Positions 46,684-56,227 are shown, numbered from the stretch's first letter. The stretch is 64,000 nucleotides of DNA from Algoriphagus terrigena DSM 22685 (GCF_000429445.1 NZ_AUBW01000012.1:104644-168643), one strand, 5' to 3'. Notes: generated by a model from the letters alone, not told the origin. Program-made: numbers and translations.

Positions 46684-47130
46684 TCAGATGGTCGCCCAGT
46701 GGATATAATCCGACGAAACTGGCTCTAGGCCGTGGCCTCGCATCAGTAGCGCAAGCTGGCCGCGGTGGTAGGTGGAATGGTTGACCACATGGATCAAGAT
46801 GTCGGAGAGTTTCTTTTCAAACCGAATTCCCGCAAAAGTCTTAAATGAGATAATTTCTTCGAGATCCCTGGATTCAGGCAGCTCCATAGTCCGGCTATGG
46901 AGCTCCTGATTCCTAAAGGCAAAAGTCTCAATGGGAAAATCGTCCCAGGGGCTTTTTAACGAACTCCTTCCATCGATCCTGTCCAACCAGATCTGATGTG
47001 CATTCAGCAGGTGGTTTGCAAGTCTGATGATCTCCGGATCAAGCTGGTAATCATAGGACTTGAATCGGTCGCCGAGGGCCTGATTGATCTGATAATTGTA
47101 TGCAAAGAGATTTTGGAAAAGCTGCGTCAT
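46684..47130 (-). CDS. DinB-family protein
   Basis: Cytoplasmic DinB/YfiT-like four-helix protein of 148 residues. The metal-binding histidines can be placed in LLNAHQIWLDRI, and in HVVNHSTYHRGQLALLMRGHG, the family signature. It ends SSDYIHWA, also typical. The ATG at 47130 gives MTQLFQNLFAYNYQINQ, better than the ATG seven codons upstream (47151). It is not in an operon with its neighbours. The catalytic role is unknown; relatives are thiol transferases or metal-dependent hydrolases. Confidence 0.9.
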   Translation of the reverse strand: MTQLFQNLFAYNYQINQALGDRFKSYDYQLDPEIIRLANHLLNAHQIWLDRIDGRSSLKSPWDDFPIETFAFRNQELHSRTMELPESRDLEEIISFKTFAGIRFEKKLSDILIHVVNHSTYHRGQLALLMRGHGLEPVSSDYIHWATI

Positions 47131-47231
47131 GATTCGTGTTTTAGGCGACAAATGATCGGAAATCGATGTTCCTAAATTAACATCTTGGCAGCGCTTATCC
47201 AGATCACTTGGCTAAGAATCCCAATTTTTCA

Positions 47232-48371
47232 TCAGTTAAACGTGTACTTGACGCTAAACTGAAGCCTGTTGGCTGTGCCCTCGGTTTCATCGATATCCTC
47301 ACGGGTTCCCCGCAGATACTCCAAACCCACGAAAGCATTGTCAACGAAATGCCAAAGCAGATTGACGGCCATGTAATTCATCTGGGAGATGTCGGTAGAC
47401 GGCTGCCCGTCGGTAGTGCCGTTGGAGCCTTGGTTGTACACCGCAAGCGATGAAAAGCTGTCGTTCCAAAAATGCTGAATGCCGATCGTAGCTCCCATAT
47501 CGGTGATGGCTTCCAGATTGCCATTTGCGTCCAAACCGGCCGAATACCCCCCGCGGAACCGGCCAACACCCGGGCCATAGACCACCTGATAGATGACCTT
47601 GTCTTTCTTGAGAAAATTAAACTGCCCAGAGACGTTTCCGCCAAAAAGCGACACTTGGTCTGATCCTCCGGCGCTATAACGATAGCGCAGTTGCGCGGCA
47701 AACCCGGACACCTGAACGTGTCCCCAATCTTTGGTCACCCGATATCGGGCGGTCAGGTCCGGCAGGGGACTTTCAAATTTTCCGGGTTCGGAAGGAGTTT
47801 GTGCTCTGGTATTAGGTTCCTCGACGGCAATAGCGAGGTAGCTGTCTTTGGATAGCGCCTGCTTCCAACGGAACATGGCATGCCGAGCAAAAGCGTAGGC
47901 AGCCGGTTTTTCGAAGTCAAGCGTGGGCGGAATGATGGTTTCGTCCATGAAATTCGACCACCATTGCCCGGCGAGCCATTTTCCGTTGTTGATCTCCACA
48001 AAGGCATGGCGCAGACGAAATGCCCCGCTGGTACCATAAAAATCCCCTTCTACGTATGCACGGAGTTCACCCACTTTGGAGGGCGAACGAAAATCCAAGT
48101 AAACGCGTGATTCCTTCGCATGCAGGTGTGTAGATTCTCCCTTTGATCCATCAGTTGGGATGGTCGATACATCAAAATAGTCCGGCGACCCGATCGGATT
48201 GAAATCATGTATGAGGTCAAGCTTCACGTATCCACCGATCTTAAAGCGCGTGGAGGTCTTGGGAATGGCCCACCAGCCTGGCGGTACTTCTTCGGGAGCC
48301 TTTGCCGCCTCTTGGCCGCTTGCCTGCACGCACACGATCAGTGTCAGTGCAAGGATAATGACAGATTTCAT
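47232..48371 (-). CDS. DcaP-like trimeric porin
   Basis: Outer-membrane barrel of 379 residues with a signal peptide (MKSVIILALTLIVCVQASGQ). The DcaP pattern is seen: TSTRFKIGGYVKLDLIHDFN, then SRVYLDFRSPSKVGELRAYVEGDFYG (in two strands), LRHAFVEINNGKWLAGQWWSNF and a C-terminal RLQFSVKYTFN. DcaP porins take up negatively charged small molecules such as dicarboxylates in other bacteria; the substrate here is unknown. It lies 6 bp after the alpha-carbonic anhydrase gene, so the two should form an operon. Confidence 0.88.
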   Translation of the reverse strand: MKSVIILALTLIVCVQASGQEAAKAPEEVPPGWWAIPKTSTRFKIGGYVKLDLIHDFNPIGSPDYFDVSTIPTDGSKGESTHLHAKESRVYLDFRSPSKVGELRAYVEGDFYGTSGAFRLRHAFVEINNGKWLAGQWWSNFMDETIIPPTLDFEKPAAYAFARHAMFRWKQALSKDSYLAIAVEEPNTRAQTPSEPGKFESPLPDLTARYRVTKDWGHVQVSGFAAQLRYRYSAGGSDQVSLFGGNVSGQFNFLKKDKVIYQVVYGPGVGRFRGGYSAGLDANGNLEAITDMGATIGIQHFWNDSFSSLAVYNQGSNGTTDGQPSTDISQMNYMAVNLLWHFVDNAFVGLEYLRGTREDIDETEGTANRLQFSVKYTFN

Positions 48372-48377
48372 AGGAAT

Positions 48378-49253
48378 TTATTGATTTACCTGCCCTACGA
48401 GATCATCCACTTCGACAGTCCGCTCATTCAGGTCCTGCGTAGGTCTGTTGTTTGGTCCGATGCGTGAAGAGAACGCAGCGATCTGATCCGCAGTCAATGA
48501 GACCCTGTCACGCAATACCAGCCATTGTACTCCTTCGCTGCAAGGCGGAGTGGTCAATGATCCGATGTAATGGTAACCGAAGTTGTCTTTTGGCAGGTGC
48601 GCTTTTAACTCCAGGTTGGCATCAGTGATGTGCTTATTCTCGCCCTTTGCATTGGGAAGATTGGCGATGATCTTGGTGAAATTCTCGTTGGCAACCTTGC
48701 CTTCTTCAAACAAGACGCTGACGACCGCCAAACTGCCATCCTCACCCTGGTGCACCAAGTGCATCTCCATCGGCAGGTTTTTGCCATCTATCGTATGCTC
48801 GCTTGGCGTATGAAAGTGAAACTGTTTCAGGTCGTATGCTTTGTCACCAAATGAAAAAGTGCTTCCCTCGTCTACCGTCACCTGGATGGTATGGCCATTG
48901 TCGATGATGTCATCCATGTGCTCATTGTGAGCGATTCGTAACGAGGTGGTCTTGTAGTCAACTTTCCAGTTTGCCCCACCCTTGACATCTGTCTTTGCGA
49001 TGTTGATGGGGGATTGTCCCTTGCCTTCGCCGCAGAGCGCGTAGGTGGGACTTAGGCTTGCCCAAGCAGCTGGGCCTTCTTCGCCTGCATAGCCCCAATG
49101 GACTGGACGCGCGGAGGCGGGAGCTGTTTTGACGGTGTCCGCCACAGCGGCGGTGTCGGCGGTGGTTTCGGCCGGTTTCGGATTGCATGAGTCTAGTAGG
49201 ACAGCAGCAATCCCCAAGACCAGGAGAGAGGAAGTGGATTTTGTGTTGGACAT
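48378..49253 (-). CDS. Alpha-carbonic anhydrase lipoprotein
   Basis: Zinc enzyme that interconverts CO2 and bicarbonate in the periplasm. The signal peptide ends with a lipobox-like LLDSC (Cys23), followed by a flexible Ala/Thr-rich linker. HWGYAGEEGPAAW (52-64), GKGQSPINI (78-86), then the zinc ligands H146, H148 (QFHFHTPSEH) and H165 (EMHLVH) are all present, as is LTTPPCSEGVQWLV. Length is 291 residues. It is the first gene of an operon with the DcaP-like porin. A TATGATA-N9-TATCATA dyad 33 bp upstream of the start could be an operator. Confidence 0.95.
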   Translation of the reverse strand: MSNTKSTSSLLVLGIAAVLLDSCNPKPAETTADTAAVADTVKTAPASARPVHWGYAGEEGPAAWASLSPTYALCGEGKGQSPINIAKTDVKGGANWKVDYKTTSLRIAHNEHMDDIIDNGHTIQVTVDEGSTFSFGDKAYDLKQFHFHTPSEHTIDGKNLPMEMHLVHQGEDGSLAVVSVLFEEGKVANENFTKIIANLPNAKGENKHITDANLELKAHLPKDNFGYHYIGSLTTPPCSEGVQWLVLRDRVSLTADQIAAFSSRIGPNNRPTQDLNERTVEVDDLVGQVNQ

Positions 49254-49568
49254 AAAAATGTAGTTTTGGTTGTGGATTTATATACTATGATAAGGAATTA
49301 CTATCATATTTTTATTTAACCTTATAGGTAATATTTTTTCATGGATCAGTGCAAAAAGAAGTTGAAATCGAAACAGCGAATGTTTGCAAAAAGAAGATAA
49401 AATAAGCGCAAGAAAACTGATAAAAATCAGTCTCACGTTGACAAATTTCGGCCAATGATAACTTACCTAAACTTCCTACAAAAAGGCACAGCACTAAAAC
49501 ATGAGCCTAGTACCTAGTCAGCGTTCAAGCTTAGAATAACATATATAATTTCATTGCAGCTTTTGGGT
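49254..49568. other. Spacer upstream of the carbonic anhydrase operon
   Basis: A 315-bp AT-rich stretch without genes. It contains the dyad TATGATA-N9-TATCATA (49286-49308) and the small hairpin ACTGAT AAAA ATCAGT (49416-49431). It must carry the carbonic anhydrase promoter and the 3' end of the upstream barrel gene. Confidence 0.55.
49286..49308. promoter_or_regulatory. Inverted repeat upstream of the carbonic anhydrase gene
   Basis: Perfect 7-bp arms TATGATA and TATCATA around 9 bases, 33 bp before the start codon. A possible operator; no regulator is adjacent. Confidence 0.4.
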
Positions 49569-50879
49569 TTAAAATGTCTCCGTGGCTGCCAGATAGAAGC
49601 CTGAAGATTTGTCCCCAAATCCAAAATCAATGGCGAGGTTGGTGCGCGTTTTCTTGTCCACCATCATACGCAACCCGAGACCATACCCCGGCTTGACATA
49701 TTCGAAAAGCTTCACTGATGACACCGGATTGCTGGCCGTGGTGGCATTTACAAACAAAACACCGCCCCATACGCCACCGCACTGTGAAATCGGAAAACGA
49801 TACTCTGCCTCCCCATACACCAGATTATTTCCCCGAAAACGGCCCTGAGAGTAGCCCCTTGCGCTACGGCTGCGCTGATCATAGGAGGTGGCAGGTAGGA
49901 TCATGTAAGGAAACTTTCCAGCCTTTCCAAAATCTCCCGTCAACCAAAAAGCCAGAAGATGCCGGGGATTTCTTTTTGACAACGAATGAAAGCTTCGCCA
50001 TTCTGCAAAAAAGAAGCTTGCGGGAACCTTGTTGCCCAGCATCTTGGGTCCACCTCTCCAGGAGAGCATCAAAAAATGACCGGTATACGGATTGATCATA
50101 TTGTCCCGGGTATCCCAGATAAAATTCAGATTAAAGGTCGATATGTAATACTTATCCGTATTGAATTGATAGCGCGTGTTGTACCCGTAGTGACTGGTGA
50201 TAACCGAGTCTCCGGGTTCCAGGCGAAGTTTCAGATCTTCGATCTTGGAATAGTGATCCAGTGCATAGCCCAGACCCACATAGAGTCCAGGATGTTGCCT
50301 CAAGATCCTGAACGAAGCGGACTGGTGTATCCGGATAAAGTTATAATTCATGGGTTGGGCCAGTGAATCAACCGAAGTATCCAAACCTCCCAGGTTATAT
50401 TGGTAATCGAGGATTCCGTCTTGGGGAGCGTTGGTACCCAGCCCATAGGTAGGTTGTGAAAATATCAGGTAACGCCAGTCGCCTGTAAAGAAGATGTTGT
50501 TGTTTTTGGTGTAGACATTGTTCTTCAGAAGAAATATTTTTTGGTTTTTGGAGGTGAATTGGACACTCCCGGAGAGCATCGAAAAATTGGTCTGATCGCC
50601 GGGCATTTTAAAGCCGTACTGGACGCCAACCCCCAGCATAAAGCCGGTGGCCGGATTGGAGCCAATGATTGGTATCAGGAGCAAAGAACCGGAGTCGGTG
50701 GAGTCAGCTTTTGGAGGTCTGTTTAATGCCCCTCTAATGGCATCGGCCACGTCCCGCTGGACGCAGACAGTATCTTCGCTGGACTCGACTTCCTGAGCAA
50801 GGAGAAAAGGCGGTGCAAGAATACCCAAGGCGAGGAGGCAGAATGTCCTTAAGAGTAGCCGTCTAAAAGTTGTTTCCAT
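49569..50879 (-). CDS. BamA/TamA-family outer-membrane barrel protein without POTRA domains
   Basis: A 436-residue protein with a signal peptide ending near LLAQ (about residue 29). The barrel is of the surface-antigen (Omp85) type: IPIIGSNPATGFMLGVGVQYGF near the start, then NFIWDTRDNMINPYTGHFL, RSRSARGYSQGRFRGNNLV (the RGF/Y-like L6 motif of Omp85 proteins) and YGEAEYRFPIS, and it ends YLAATETF. The short N-terminal part leaves no room for POTRA domains. Export substrate or partner unknown. It is a single gene. Confidence 0.85.
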   Translation of the reverse strand: METTFRRLLLRTFCLLALGILAPPFLLAQEVESSEDTVCVQRDVADAIRGALNRPPKADSTDSGSLLLIPIIGSNPATGFMLGVGVQYGFKMPGDQTNFSMLSGSVQFTSKNQKIFLLKNNVYTKNNNIFFTGDWRYLIFSQPTYGLGTNAPQDGILDYQYNLGGLDTSVDSLAQPMNYNFIRIHQSASFRILRQHPGLYVGLGYALDHYSKIEDLKLRLEPGDSVITSHYGYNTRYQFNTDKYYISTFNLNFIWDTRDNMINPYTGHFLMLSWRGGPKMLGNKVPASFFFAEWRSFHSLSKRNPRHLLAFWLTGDFGKAGKFPYMILPATSYDQRSRSARGYSQGRFRGNNLVYGEAEYRFPISQCGGVWGGVLFVNATTASNPVSSVKLFEYVKPGYGLGLRMMVDKKTRTNLAIDFGFGDKSSGFYLAATETF

Positions 50880-51035
50880 TTGATGAGATTTATCGAATTT
50901 CGGACTGACTCAAAACTGCCGACATGCCCTGCCGTCAGCGGTCCTAGGCTAACTTCGAGTCCCTTTTCCTGAAACTGTCTGCGGGGATTTCAGAGATTGC
51001 AGGATTGATCCGCTGCCCTGTATGGAACCGAACTC

Positions 51036-51542
51036 CTACTTAACCGTGTAGCCCTTTCCTTCGAGGCAGGCTGTAAAGGCTTTCTTAAAGCTGTCGGTCA
51101 TCGCGGTCTGTGCTTGTGAGGCAGCCTGATTGTTGGCCTTTTGCTGCTGCGCGTCACCCACGGTTTTGGCCCGACGTCCCGCGAGCCCTCCAGCCACTGC
51201 ACCGATCGCAGCACCCTTGCCCGCGTCACCCGCAATGGCACCTATGGCAACTCCGGCAGCTGCACCTCTGGCGGCACCCACGACGGCCGTTCCATCCGGT
51301 GCGGTATCGACTTTCTCAGCCTCCACTTTTGTGGGATTTAGGGGATCGACACCCGACTGCTCCACTGCCCATTTGTAGCAATCCGCATCGTCCTTGTCCT
51401 GTGTGGCCTGATCCTGATCTTTAGCCGGAAAGACATACATCCCCAGACTTTTTGCAAAGGAAGTATGTGGCGTCGTGGCCGGGGCCTGTCCAAAGGCGAG
51501 ACCGGATGACAATAACAGAGCGATTGTAACTATTTTTTGCAT
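51036..51542 (-). CDS. Secreted glycine-zipper protein
   Basis: A 168-residue protein with a signal peptide (MQKIVTIALLLSSGLAFGQ), then a Cys-containing segment and a glycine-zipper stretch (AARGAAAGVAIGAIAG, then KGAAIGAVAGGLAGRRA). A Gln/Ala-rich linker and the C-terminal segment MTDSFKKAFTACLEGKGYTVK, with a second Cys, follow. Such proteins are thought to lie in or across the outer membrane. The ATG at 51542 starts the signal peptide; the frame opens ten codons earlier. Function unknown. Confidence 0.75.
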   Translation of the reverse strand: MQKIVTIALLLSSGLAFGQAPATTPHTSFAKSLGMYVFPAKDQDQATQDKDDADCYKWAVEQSGVDPLNPTKVEAEKVDTAPDGTAVVGAARGAAAGVAIGAIAGDAGKGAAIGAVAGGLAGRRAKTVGDAQQQKANNQAASQAQTAMTDSFKKAFTACLEGKGYTVK

Positions 51543-51633
51543 GTATTTTATCGTTTGATTTTTAAAGGCCATCCCGACATTCGCCTTGATTTGCCTGTAT
51601 TTTAATTTTTCTGGTGGGCTTACATCACCGCCA

Positions 51634-52128
51634 TCACTCGGGTGCGTAGCATTCGTAACCCAGTTGCCGCATTACATCCGCTTCGTTGTAAAAGCTACGG
51701 CTTAGGTTGATCTTCCCATCTTCTAGCCGGTAGACAGCATTGATGGTCAAAAACACAGGCCCGCGTCCATCCATATAAGTGATTTTTAAGGTGGCCCAGT
51801 CGGAAACAAAGTCCCCCTGGTTGGGACCTTCGGTGACTTTTTCAGCGATGTTGACGGTCCGGGTATATTCAATCTTGTCATATAGGTTCTCCGCCACATC
51901 TTTCCAACTGGCGATCGCCTGTTCCTTGTTGGTAGAGTCAAAGTAGGAAGGGCCGTACCCGATGTAATCATCGGCCAGCAGCTCGCTCATCGTCTCGGTG
52001 TCTTTGCTTTGTACAGCTTGGATATACTTTTCGATGATGGCTATATTTTCCCTTTCGATTTCTTCTTGCTTGCTGGAGCAGGCTATTGTTGACATGCATA
52101 AAAATGAAAATGCAAGGAATCTTCTCAT
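51634..52128 (-). CDS. NTF2/SnoaL-like lipoprotein
   Basis: A 164-residue lipoprotein (signal MRRFLAFSFLCMSTIAC, lipobox STIAC with Cys17). The NTF2-like fold is indicated by ENIAIIEKYIQAVQSKDTETMSELLADDYIGYGP, read in overlapping parts, and by FLTINAVYRLEDGKINLSR and the final Tyr/Cys-rich end. Function unknown; members are small cone-like ligand pockets or enzymes. It lies downstream of two TetR genes with a 170-bp gap. Confidence 0.78.
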   Translation of the reverse strand: MRRFLAFSFLCMSTIACSSKQEEIERENIAIIEKYIQAVQSKDTETMSELLADDYIGYGPSYFDSTNKEQAIASWKDVAENLYDKIEYTRTVNIAEKVTEGPNQGDFVSDWATLKITYMDGRGPVFLTINAVYRLEDGKINLSRSFYNEADVMRQLGYECYAPE

Positions 52129-52298
52129 GTTAATTTACTTAGAGTGGGTTTGGAAATTTTCTGGAATTGCCGCTGTAACGAAGTGCTGCAATATCTGGAC
52201 GGATAAAGCTAATCGCCTACTCAGTTAGATTTTAAACGGGATCGTCTACAAGTCCAGCAAAAAGAAATCGGTGCAGGCCCCTCTCCAGAGTGTCCTAA

Positions 52299-52877
52299 TT
52301 AAAGGCTTTGAAATTTGGATTGATGCAGTCTCATCTGAGCGACCAGCTTTTTGGCGTCTGCAGCAATGTTGTGTAAGAATTGATAGTCAAGATTTTGAAA
52401 ACTGACCCTGACGTAAAACATGTCGCGTACAATCGTGTAGTACCGTAGCGTCAGATCAGCGTCTGCATCAAGCTCCAGGAAATCACCCCATATCTGGCTT
52501 AAGGCGCTGTTGATTTTCTGATCTATTAACTGGCTTGCCTGATAAAATGAGCGATTGCCTTTGTCCCGGACGAGTTGCACCTGAAACATCACCATGCTGG
52601 CGTTTTCCACCAGTAACAGCAGGTAATCAGGGTCCAGTTTTGTGATTTTGGAAATAGCCAATAAAAATTGATCTACCTTTTCCTCATGTAACTTGACGAG
52701 TTCTCCACAGAAACTCTCTAAATCAGAGAAGTAGTGGTAAAATCCTGATTTGTTCAGCTGAATTATCCTGGCCAGTCGTTCGATCTGGATACCCTGTCTC
52801 CCTTCATTTGCAAAGAGTTCATAGCCCGCTTCAAGCCACAACATTGAGTTTTTTGCTGTTATCACTGCGTCTGGCAT
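52299..52877 (-). CDS. TetR-family regulator, paralogue 1
   Basis: A 192-residue TetR/AcrR-type regulator. The N-terminal helix-turn-helix reads LWLEAGYELFANEGRQGIQ, then IERLARIIQLNKSGFYHYFSDL (residues 13-53). The C-terminal part is a helical ligand domain of no known subfamily. It lies 27 bp after a closely related TetR gene (52905-53483) and the sequences clearly come from duplication; a third relative is at 56228-56809. The two tandem genes form an operon. Confidence 0.88.
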   Translation of the reverse strand: MPDAVITAKNSMLWLEAGYELFANEGRQGIQIERLARIIQLNKSGFYHYFSDLESFCGELVKLHEEKVDQFLLAISKITKLDPDYLLLLVENASMVMFQVQLVRDKGNRSFYQASQLIDQKINSALSQIWGDFLELDADADLTLRYYTIVRDMFYVRVSFQNLDYQFLHNIAADAKKLVAQMRLHQSKFQSL

Positions 52878-52904
52878 CCAGTTGGTGAGGAAAGTGACTT
52901 TTGT

Positions 52905-53483
52905 TTAGAACTGCATCTGGCCAGTTTCGGCCTCTGCGTGGATTAATGCCAAATTCTGAATGATTAGTTTCGCCTCGGTAACACCCACTCTCAAGAATTC
53001 GACATCAAGATTTTGAAAGCTCATGCGGGCATTTATCATATCGCGAACCAGATTGAAATATCGTATCGCCGCCTCCGAACTACCCTTAAATCCAAGATAA
53101 GCAGTCCAGAGTTCTCCCATGATTATCTCTTCCTCTTCGTCAATCGTTTGGGCTAGTGCGGTAAACTCCGGCTTATTTTTGGTCCGGAAAAGATGCATGT
53201 GAAACATCACAGGCACTTTGTGCTTCACTACAATTTGAAAATACTCGGGATCTATCGTCTTGACCTCGCGAATATCGGCCAAATAGTGATTAGCCTTCTG
53301 TCTGTGTAATCTGAGCAGCTCGTCCAAAAAAACCTCCAGATCACCGAAATAATGGTAGAACCCTGATTTGTTAAGCTGTAGTAACCTGGCAAGCTTTTCA
53401 ATCTGGATGGCCTCAAAGCCCTCACGCGCAAACAATTCATAGCCCGCTTCGGTCCAGATCGTTGCATTTTTTGCCTTTGCCAT
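52905..53483 (-). CDS. TetR-family regulator, paralogue 2
   Basis: A 192-residue TetR/AcrR-type protein with the DNA-binding region IWTEAGYELFAREGFEAIQ, then IEKLARLLQLNKSGFYHYFGDL. It is closest to the gene directly downstream and to the one at 56228. Just upstream lies a near-perfect palindrome, GTTTATTTTT T AAAAATAAAC (53510-53530), 26 bp from the start codon, a good candidate for its own operator. It is downstream of the third sulfatase gene but separated by a terminator. Confidence 0.88.
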   Translation of the reverse strand: MAKAKNATIWTEAGYELFAREGFEAIQIEKLARLLQLNKSGFYHYFGDLEVFLDELLRLHRQKANHYLADIREVKTIDPEYFQIVVKHKVPVMFHMHLFRTKNKPEFTALAQTIDEEEEIIMGELWTAYLGFKGSSEAAIRYFNLVRDMINARMSFQNLDVEFLRVGVTEAKLIIQNLALIHAEAETGQMQF

Positions 53484-53509
53484 GGGAGGAAAAATTTACA
53501 GGAAGATAT

Positions 53510-53530
53510 GTTTATTTTTTAAAAATAAAC
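53510..53530. promoter_or_regulatory. 21-bp palindrome upstream of the TetR pair
   Basis: GTTTATTTTT and AAAAATAAAC are perfect 10-bp arms around a single T, 26 bp upstream of the paralogue 2 start codon. Size and place fit a TetR-type operator. Confidence 0.6.
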
Positions 53531-53697
53531 GGTGCCGTCCAGAGATTTTAACTTGAAAAGCTTCAAGCTCCCCAGGATGTACTTATTCTTACCAACGTCA
53601 GAAACCAATGTGCGAGAGGCGCTATTGATTATACAAACGGCAGGAGAACGTAAATGAAGCTCAATCACATTTCGGAGTGGTTTCTTTAAAAATCAAA

Positions 53698-53726
53698 ATG
53701 CCCCGCAACGTGAAGCCGCGGGGCAT
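53698..53726 (-). terminator. Intrinsic terminator after the third sulfatase gene
   Basis: Stem ATGCCCCGC / GCGGGGCAT with an 11-base loop; on the minus strand it is followed by ATTTTGATTTTT. It separates the sulfatase from the downstream TetR genes. Confidence 0.8.
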
Positions 53727-53750
53727 AAATTGGGATCATTTCCCGACTGG

Positions 53751-56102
53751 CTACTCTGTCTTGATCGTCACCTTGCCGAGTTTGCCATTAAACTTGGCCG
53801 ATGCTCCGTAGTCAGCGACCTTGGTTCCCTCATCAGTACCCACATCCGCCAAGTCATCCACGGAGTAGATACTGCCCTGGGTTTTTTCAATGCGTCCCTC
53901 ACCAACCTTCGCACCATCCACCAATAGCGTCCCAAGTCCTCCTTTTCCTACTCCCCCTCCGTCATATTTAAATTCAAATACGACCGTATGCTTGCCGGGC
54001 TTAATGGATTGCGAAGGGGTAATGTGATAGCTCTGTTGCCCCAAATAATTATAGCTAAATGCCGGCTTGCCCGCCTTGACATACAGGGAAAACCCACCAA
54101 ATCTCCCGCCTTGGCAGACAATGACCCCATTGCCGTCAGCTGAGACGTCGATCTCTGCCGTGATCGTATAGGATTTGTTGAGCGTATTGATAAATATATC
54201 GGGGCCCATGCCCTTCATCCCTGCACCCAGCGTAAGCGAAGTCCTTCCGTCCATGACAGTAGGCCGTCCGACATTTGAAGCAACCATTCTCTCCATCAGA
54301 CGGTCATCGATGGGCAACACGTGGTACTTTTCTCCTTCTTTCATAAACAAGTCCTGGAGTTCCTTTAGCTTGTCTGGATTTTGCTCCGCAAGATTGTTGG
54401 CGAGGCTGAAGTCTTCGTTAGTGTTGTACAGTTCCCATGGATCGTCCAGCAGCGGTTGGGTAGGTGTTGGCTTCCATGCCGGTCTGTGGATTGTCCTGGC
54501 ATACCAGCCGTCGGCGTAGATCGCGCGGTTGCCAAACATCTCAAAATACTGGACGGTGTGTCTTTCCTTTGCTGCCGCATCGTCGAAGGAATAAGCAAAG
54601 CTGGTTCCCTCGATGGGATCCTGCGCAATGCCGTTGACTGTCTTCGGAGCGGGAATATTCGCTACTTCAAATACAGTCGGCGCGATGTCGATAGCATGGG
54701 TAAACTGGGAACGGACTTCTCCTTTTGCTTTTATGCCTTTTGGCCAATGAGCCACCAGACCGTTGCGGGTTCCTCCGAAATCCGAAGCAACTTGCTTTGT
54801 CCACTGAAAAGGTGAATTCAAGGCTACTGCCCATCCGGCGGCCATGTGGGGATAGGTGCTTTCGCTTCCCCACTCATCGTAATGCTTCAGCATTTCTTCG
54901 ACCGTTTCCGGAACACCATTGAAGAATGACATTTCATTAAACATCCCGTTCATCTGGCCTTCTGCGCTGGTGCCGTTGTCACCAACCACATACAGGATCA
55001 GCGTATTGTCCAGTTCACCAAGCTCCTCGATAGCCGAAACCAGACGCCCGATCTCATGGTCTGTATGGGCAGAGAAGCCTGCGTATGCCTCCATCTGTCG
55101 CGTAAACAATTTCTTTTCATCTGCTGAGAGCGTCTCCCAGTCTTTGATATCAGCAGGCTTTGGAGCAAGCTTGGTGCCCGGAGGAACAATACCAAGTGCT
55201 ATCTGACGCTCTAGGGTCTCCTCTCTCATCTTGTCCCATCCACCGTCAAACTTTCCTTTGTACTTGTCTATCCATTCCTTGGGAGCATGGTGCGGAGCGT
55301 GGCTGGCGCCGGTAGCAAAATAAACGAAGAACGGCTTGTCCGGCGTCAATGCCTGCTGGAAGCTTACCCAGCTGATCGCATTGTTGGTCATATCAGTTGT
55401 GAAGTGATAGTTCGGATCTTCCGGGAGTTCGACCTGCGTGGTCCCGTCATAGACCAAGGGAGCCCATTGATTGGTTTCTCCGCCGATGAAGCCGTAGAAC
55501 TTGTCGAATCCGGAATGAGTCGGCCAGCGGTCCAGGGAGCCGGACACCGAAATTTCCCACGGTGGTGTCTCGTGGTATTTGCCAAATGCGGCAGTACTAA
55601 AGCCATTTTGACGAAGTACCTCCGCCATGGGAGTAATACTCTGTGGCCGCACACCCGTATTTCCCGGAAAGGAAGTACCGGTTTCCATAATTGAACCCGC
55701 ATTATTGCTGTGGTGATTGTATCCGGTAAGCAAGGCAACCCGCGTGGGTGAGCACAGTGCCGTGGTGTGAAACCGGTTGTAGCTAATTCCGTTTTTGCCA
55801 AGCCGATCCAGAACAGGCATCGCGATCGGTCCGCCGAAGTGATCGGAAGCCCCAAATCCGATATCATCGATCAAGATCACCACCACATTGGGCGCATCTT
55901 TTGGCGCCTTTACCTGAAAGCGCTCAGGAGCTGTCACATTCCGTGCATCGAGCTCAGTGTAGGTCTGCCGAACTGGCTCCCTGATAGGAAGTACCGTGCG
56001 GTCAAGCTCACCGGCAACAGGCGGGGTTTCCGCTTTTTGATCCGATTGCTGGCAACCATAAAAAATACAGCCGACAACAAACAAGAGGTGAATCTTTTTC
56101 AT
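53751..56102 (-). CDS. Large arylsulfatase lipoprotein with canonical CSPTR
   Basis: Type I sulfatase of 783 residues. The signal peptide ends with a lipobox-like FYGC (Cys17). Metal site ILIDDIGFGASDHFGG at 76-91, formylglycine motif C117-S-P-T-R121 in HTTALCSPTRVALLTGYNHHS, then GASHAPHHAPKEW and VVGDNGTSAEGQ as further ligands. The C-terminal about 170 residues form a beta-sandwich-like domain (SYTITAEIDVSADGNGVIV onward). It is a clear paralogue of 36092-38440, including HTTALCSPTR and TKQVAS-FGGTRN. A TetR gene lies directly upstream and two more downstream. Substrate unknown. Confidence 0.93.
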   Translation of the reverse strand: MKKIHLLFVVGCIFYGCQQSDQKAETPPVAGELDRTVLPIREPVRQTYTELDARNVTAPERFQVKAPKDAPNVVVILIDDIGFGASDHFGGPIAMPVLDRLGKNGISYNRFHTTALCSPTRVALLTGYNHHSNNAGSIMETGTSFPGNTGVRPQSITPMAEVLRQNGFSTAAFGKYHETPPWEISVSGSLDRWPTHSGFDKFYGFIGGETNQWAPLVYDGTTQVELPEDPNYHFTTDMTNNAISWVSFQQALTPDKPFFVYFATGASHAPHHAPKEWIDKYKGKFDGGWDKMREETLERQIALGIVPPGTKLAPKPADIKDWETLSADEKKLFTRQMEAYAGFSAHTDHEIGRLVSAIEELGELDNTLILYVVGDNGTSAEGQMNGMFNEMSFFNGVPETVEEMLKHYDEWGSESTYPHMAAGWAVALNSPFQWTKQVASDFGGTRNGLVAHWPKGIKAKGEVRSQFTHAIDIAPTVFEVANIPAPKTVNGIAQDPIEGTSFAYSFDDAAAKERHTVQYFEMFGNRAIYADGWYARTIHRPAWKPTPTQPLLDDPWELYNTNEDFSLANNLAEQNPDKLKELQDLFMKEGEKYHVLPIDDRLMERMVASNVGRPTVMDGRTSLTLGAGMKGMGPDIFINTLNKSYTITAEIDVSADGNGVIVCQGGRFGGFSLYVKAGKPAFSYNYLGQQSYHITPSQSIKPGKHTVVFEFKYDGGGVGKGGLGTLLVDGAKVGEGRIEKTQGSIYSVDDLADVGTDEGTKVADYGASAKFNGKLGKVTIKTE

Positions 56103-56227
56103 GGGAGTAAGAGTTTGTTCGAAGTGAAGCGGTGAAGCTAGTGCCTGTCACCGACGAAATTTAGACGGAAGCGTTCAGAACTTAACTTGGGTGTCAAATG
56201 CATGAAATCAGCGGGCTGGGGCGGAAA

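Noticed and set aside
51110..51424. Long open frames on the plus strand opposite the glycine-zipper gene
   Set aside because: Products of the Ala/Gly-rich codons of the minus-strand gene; no domain features.
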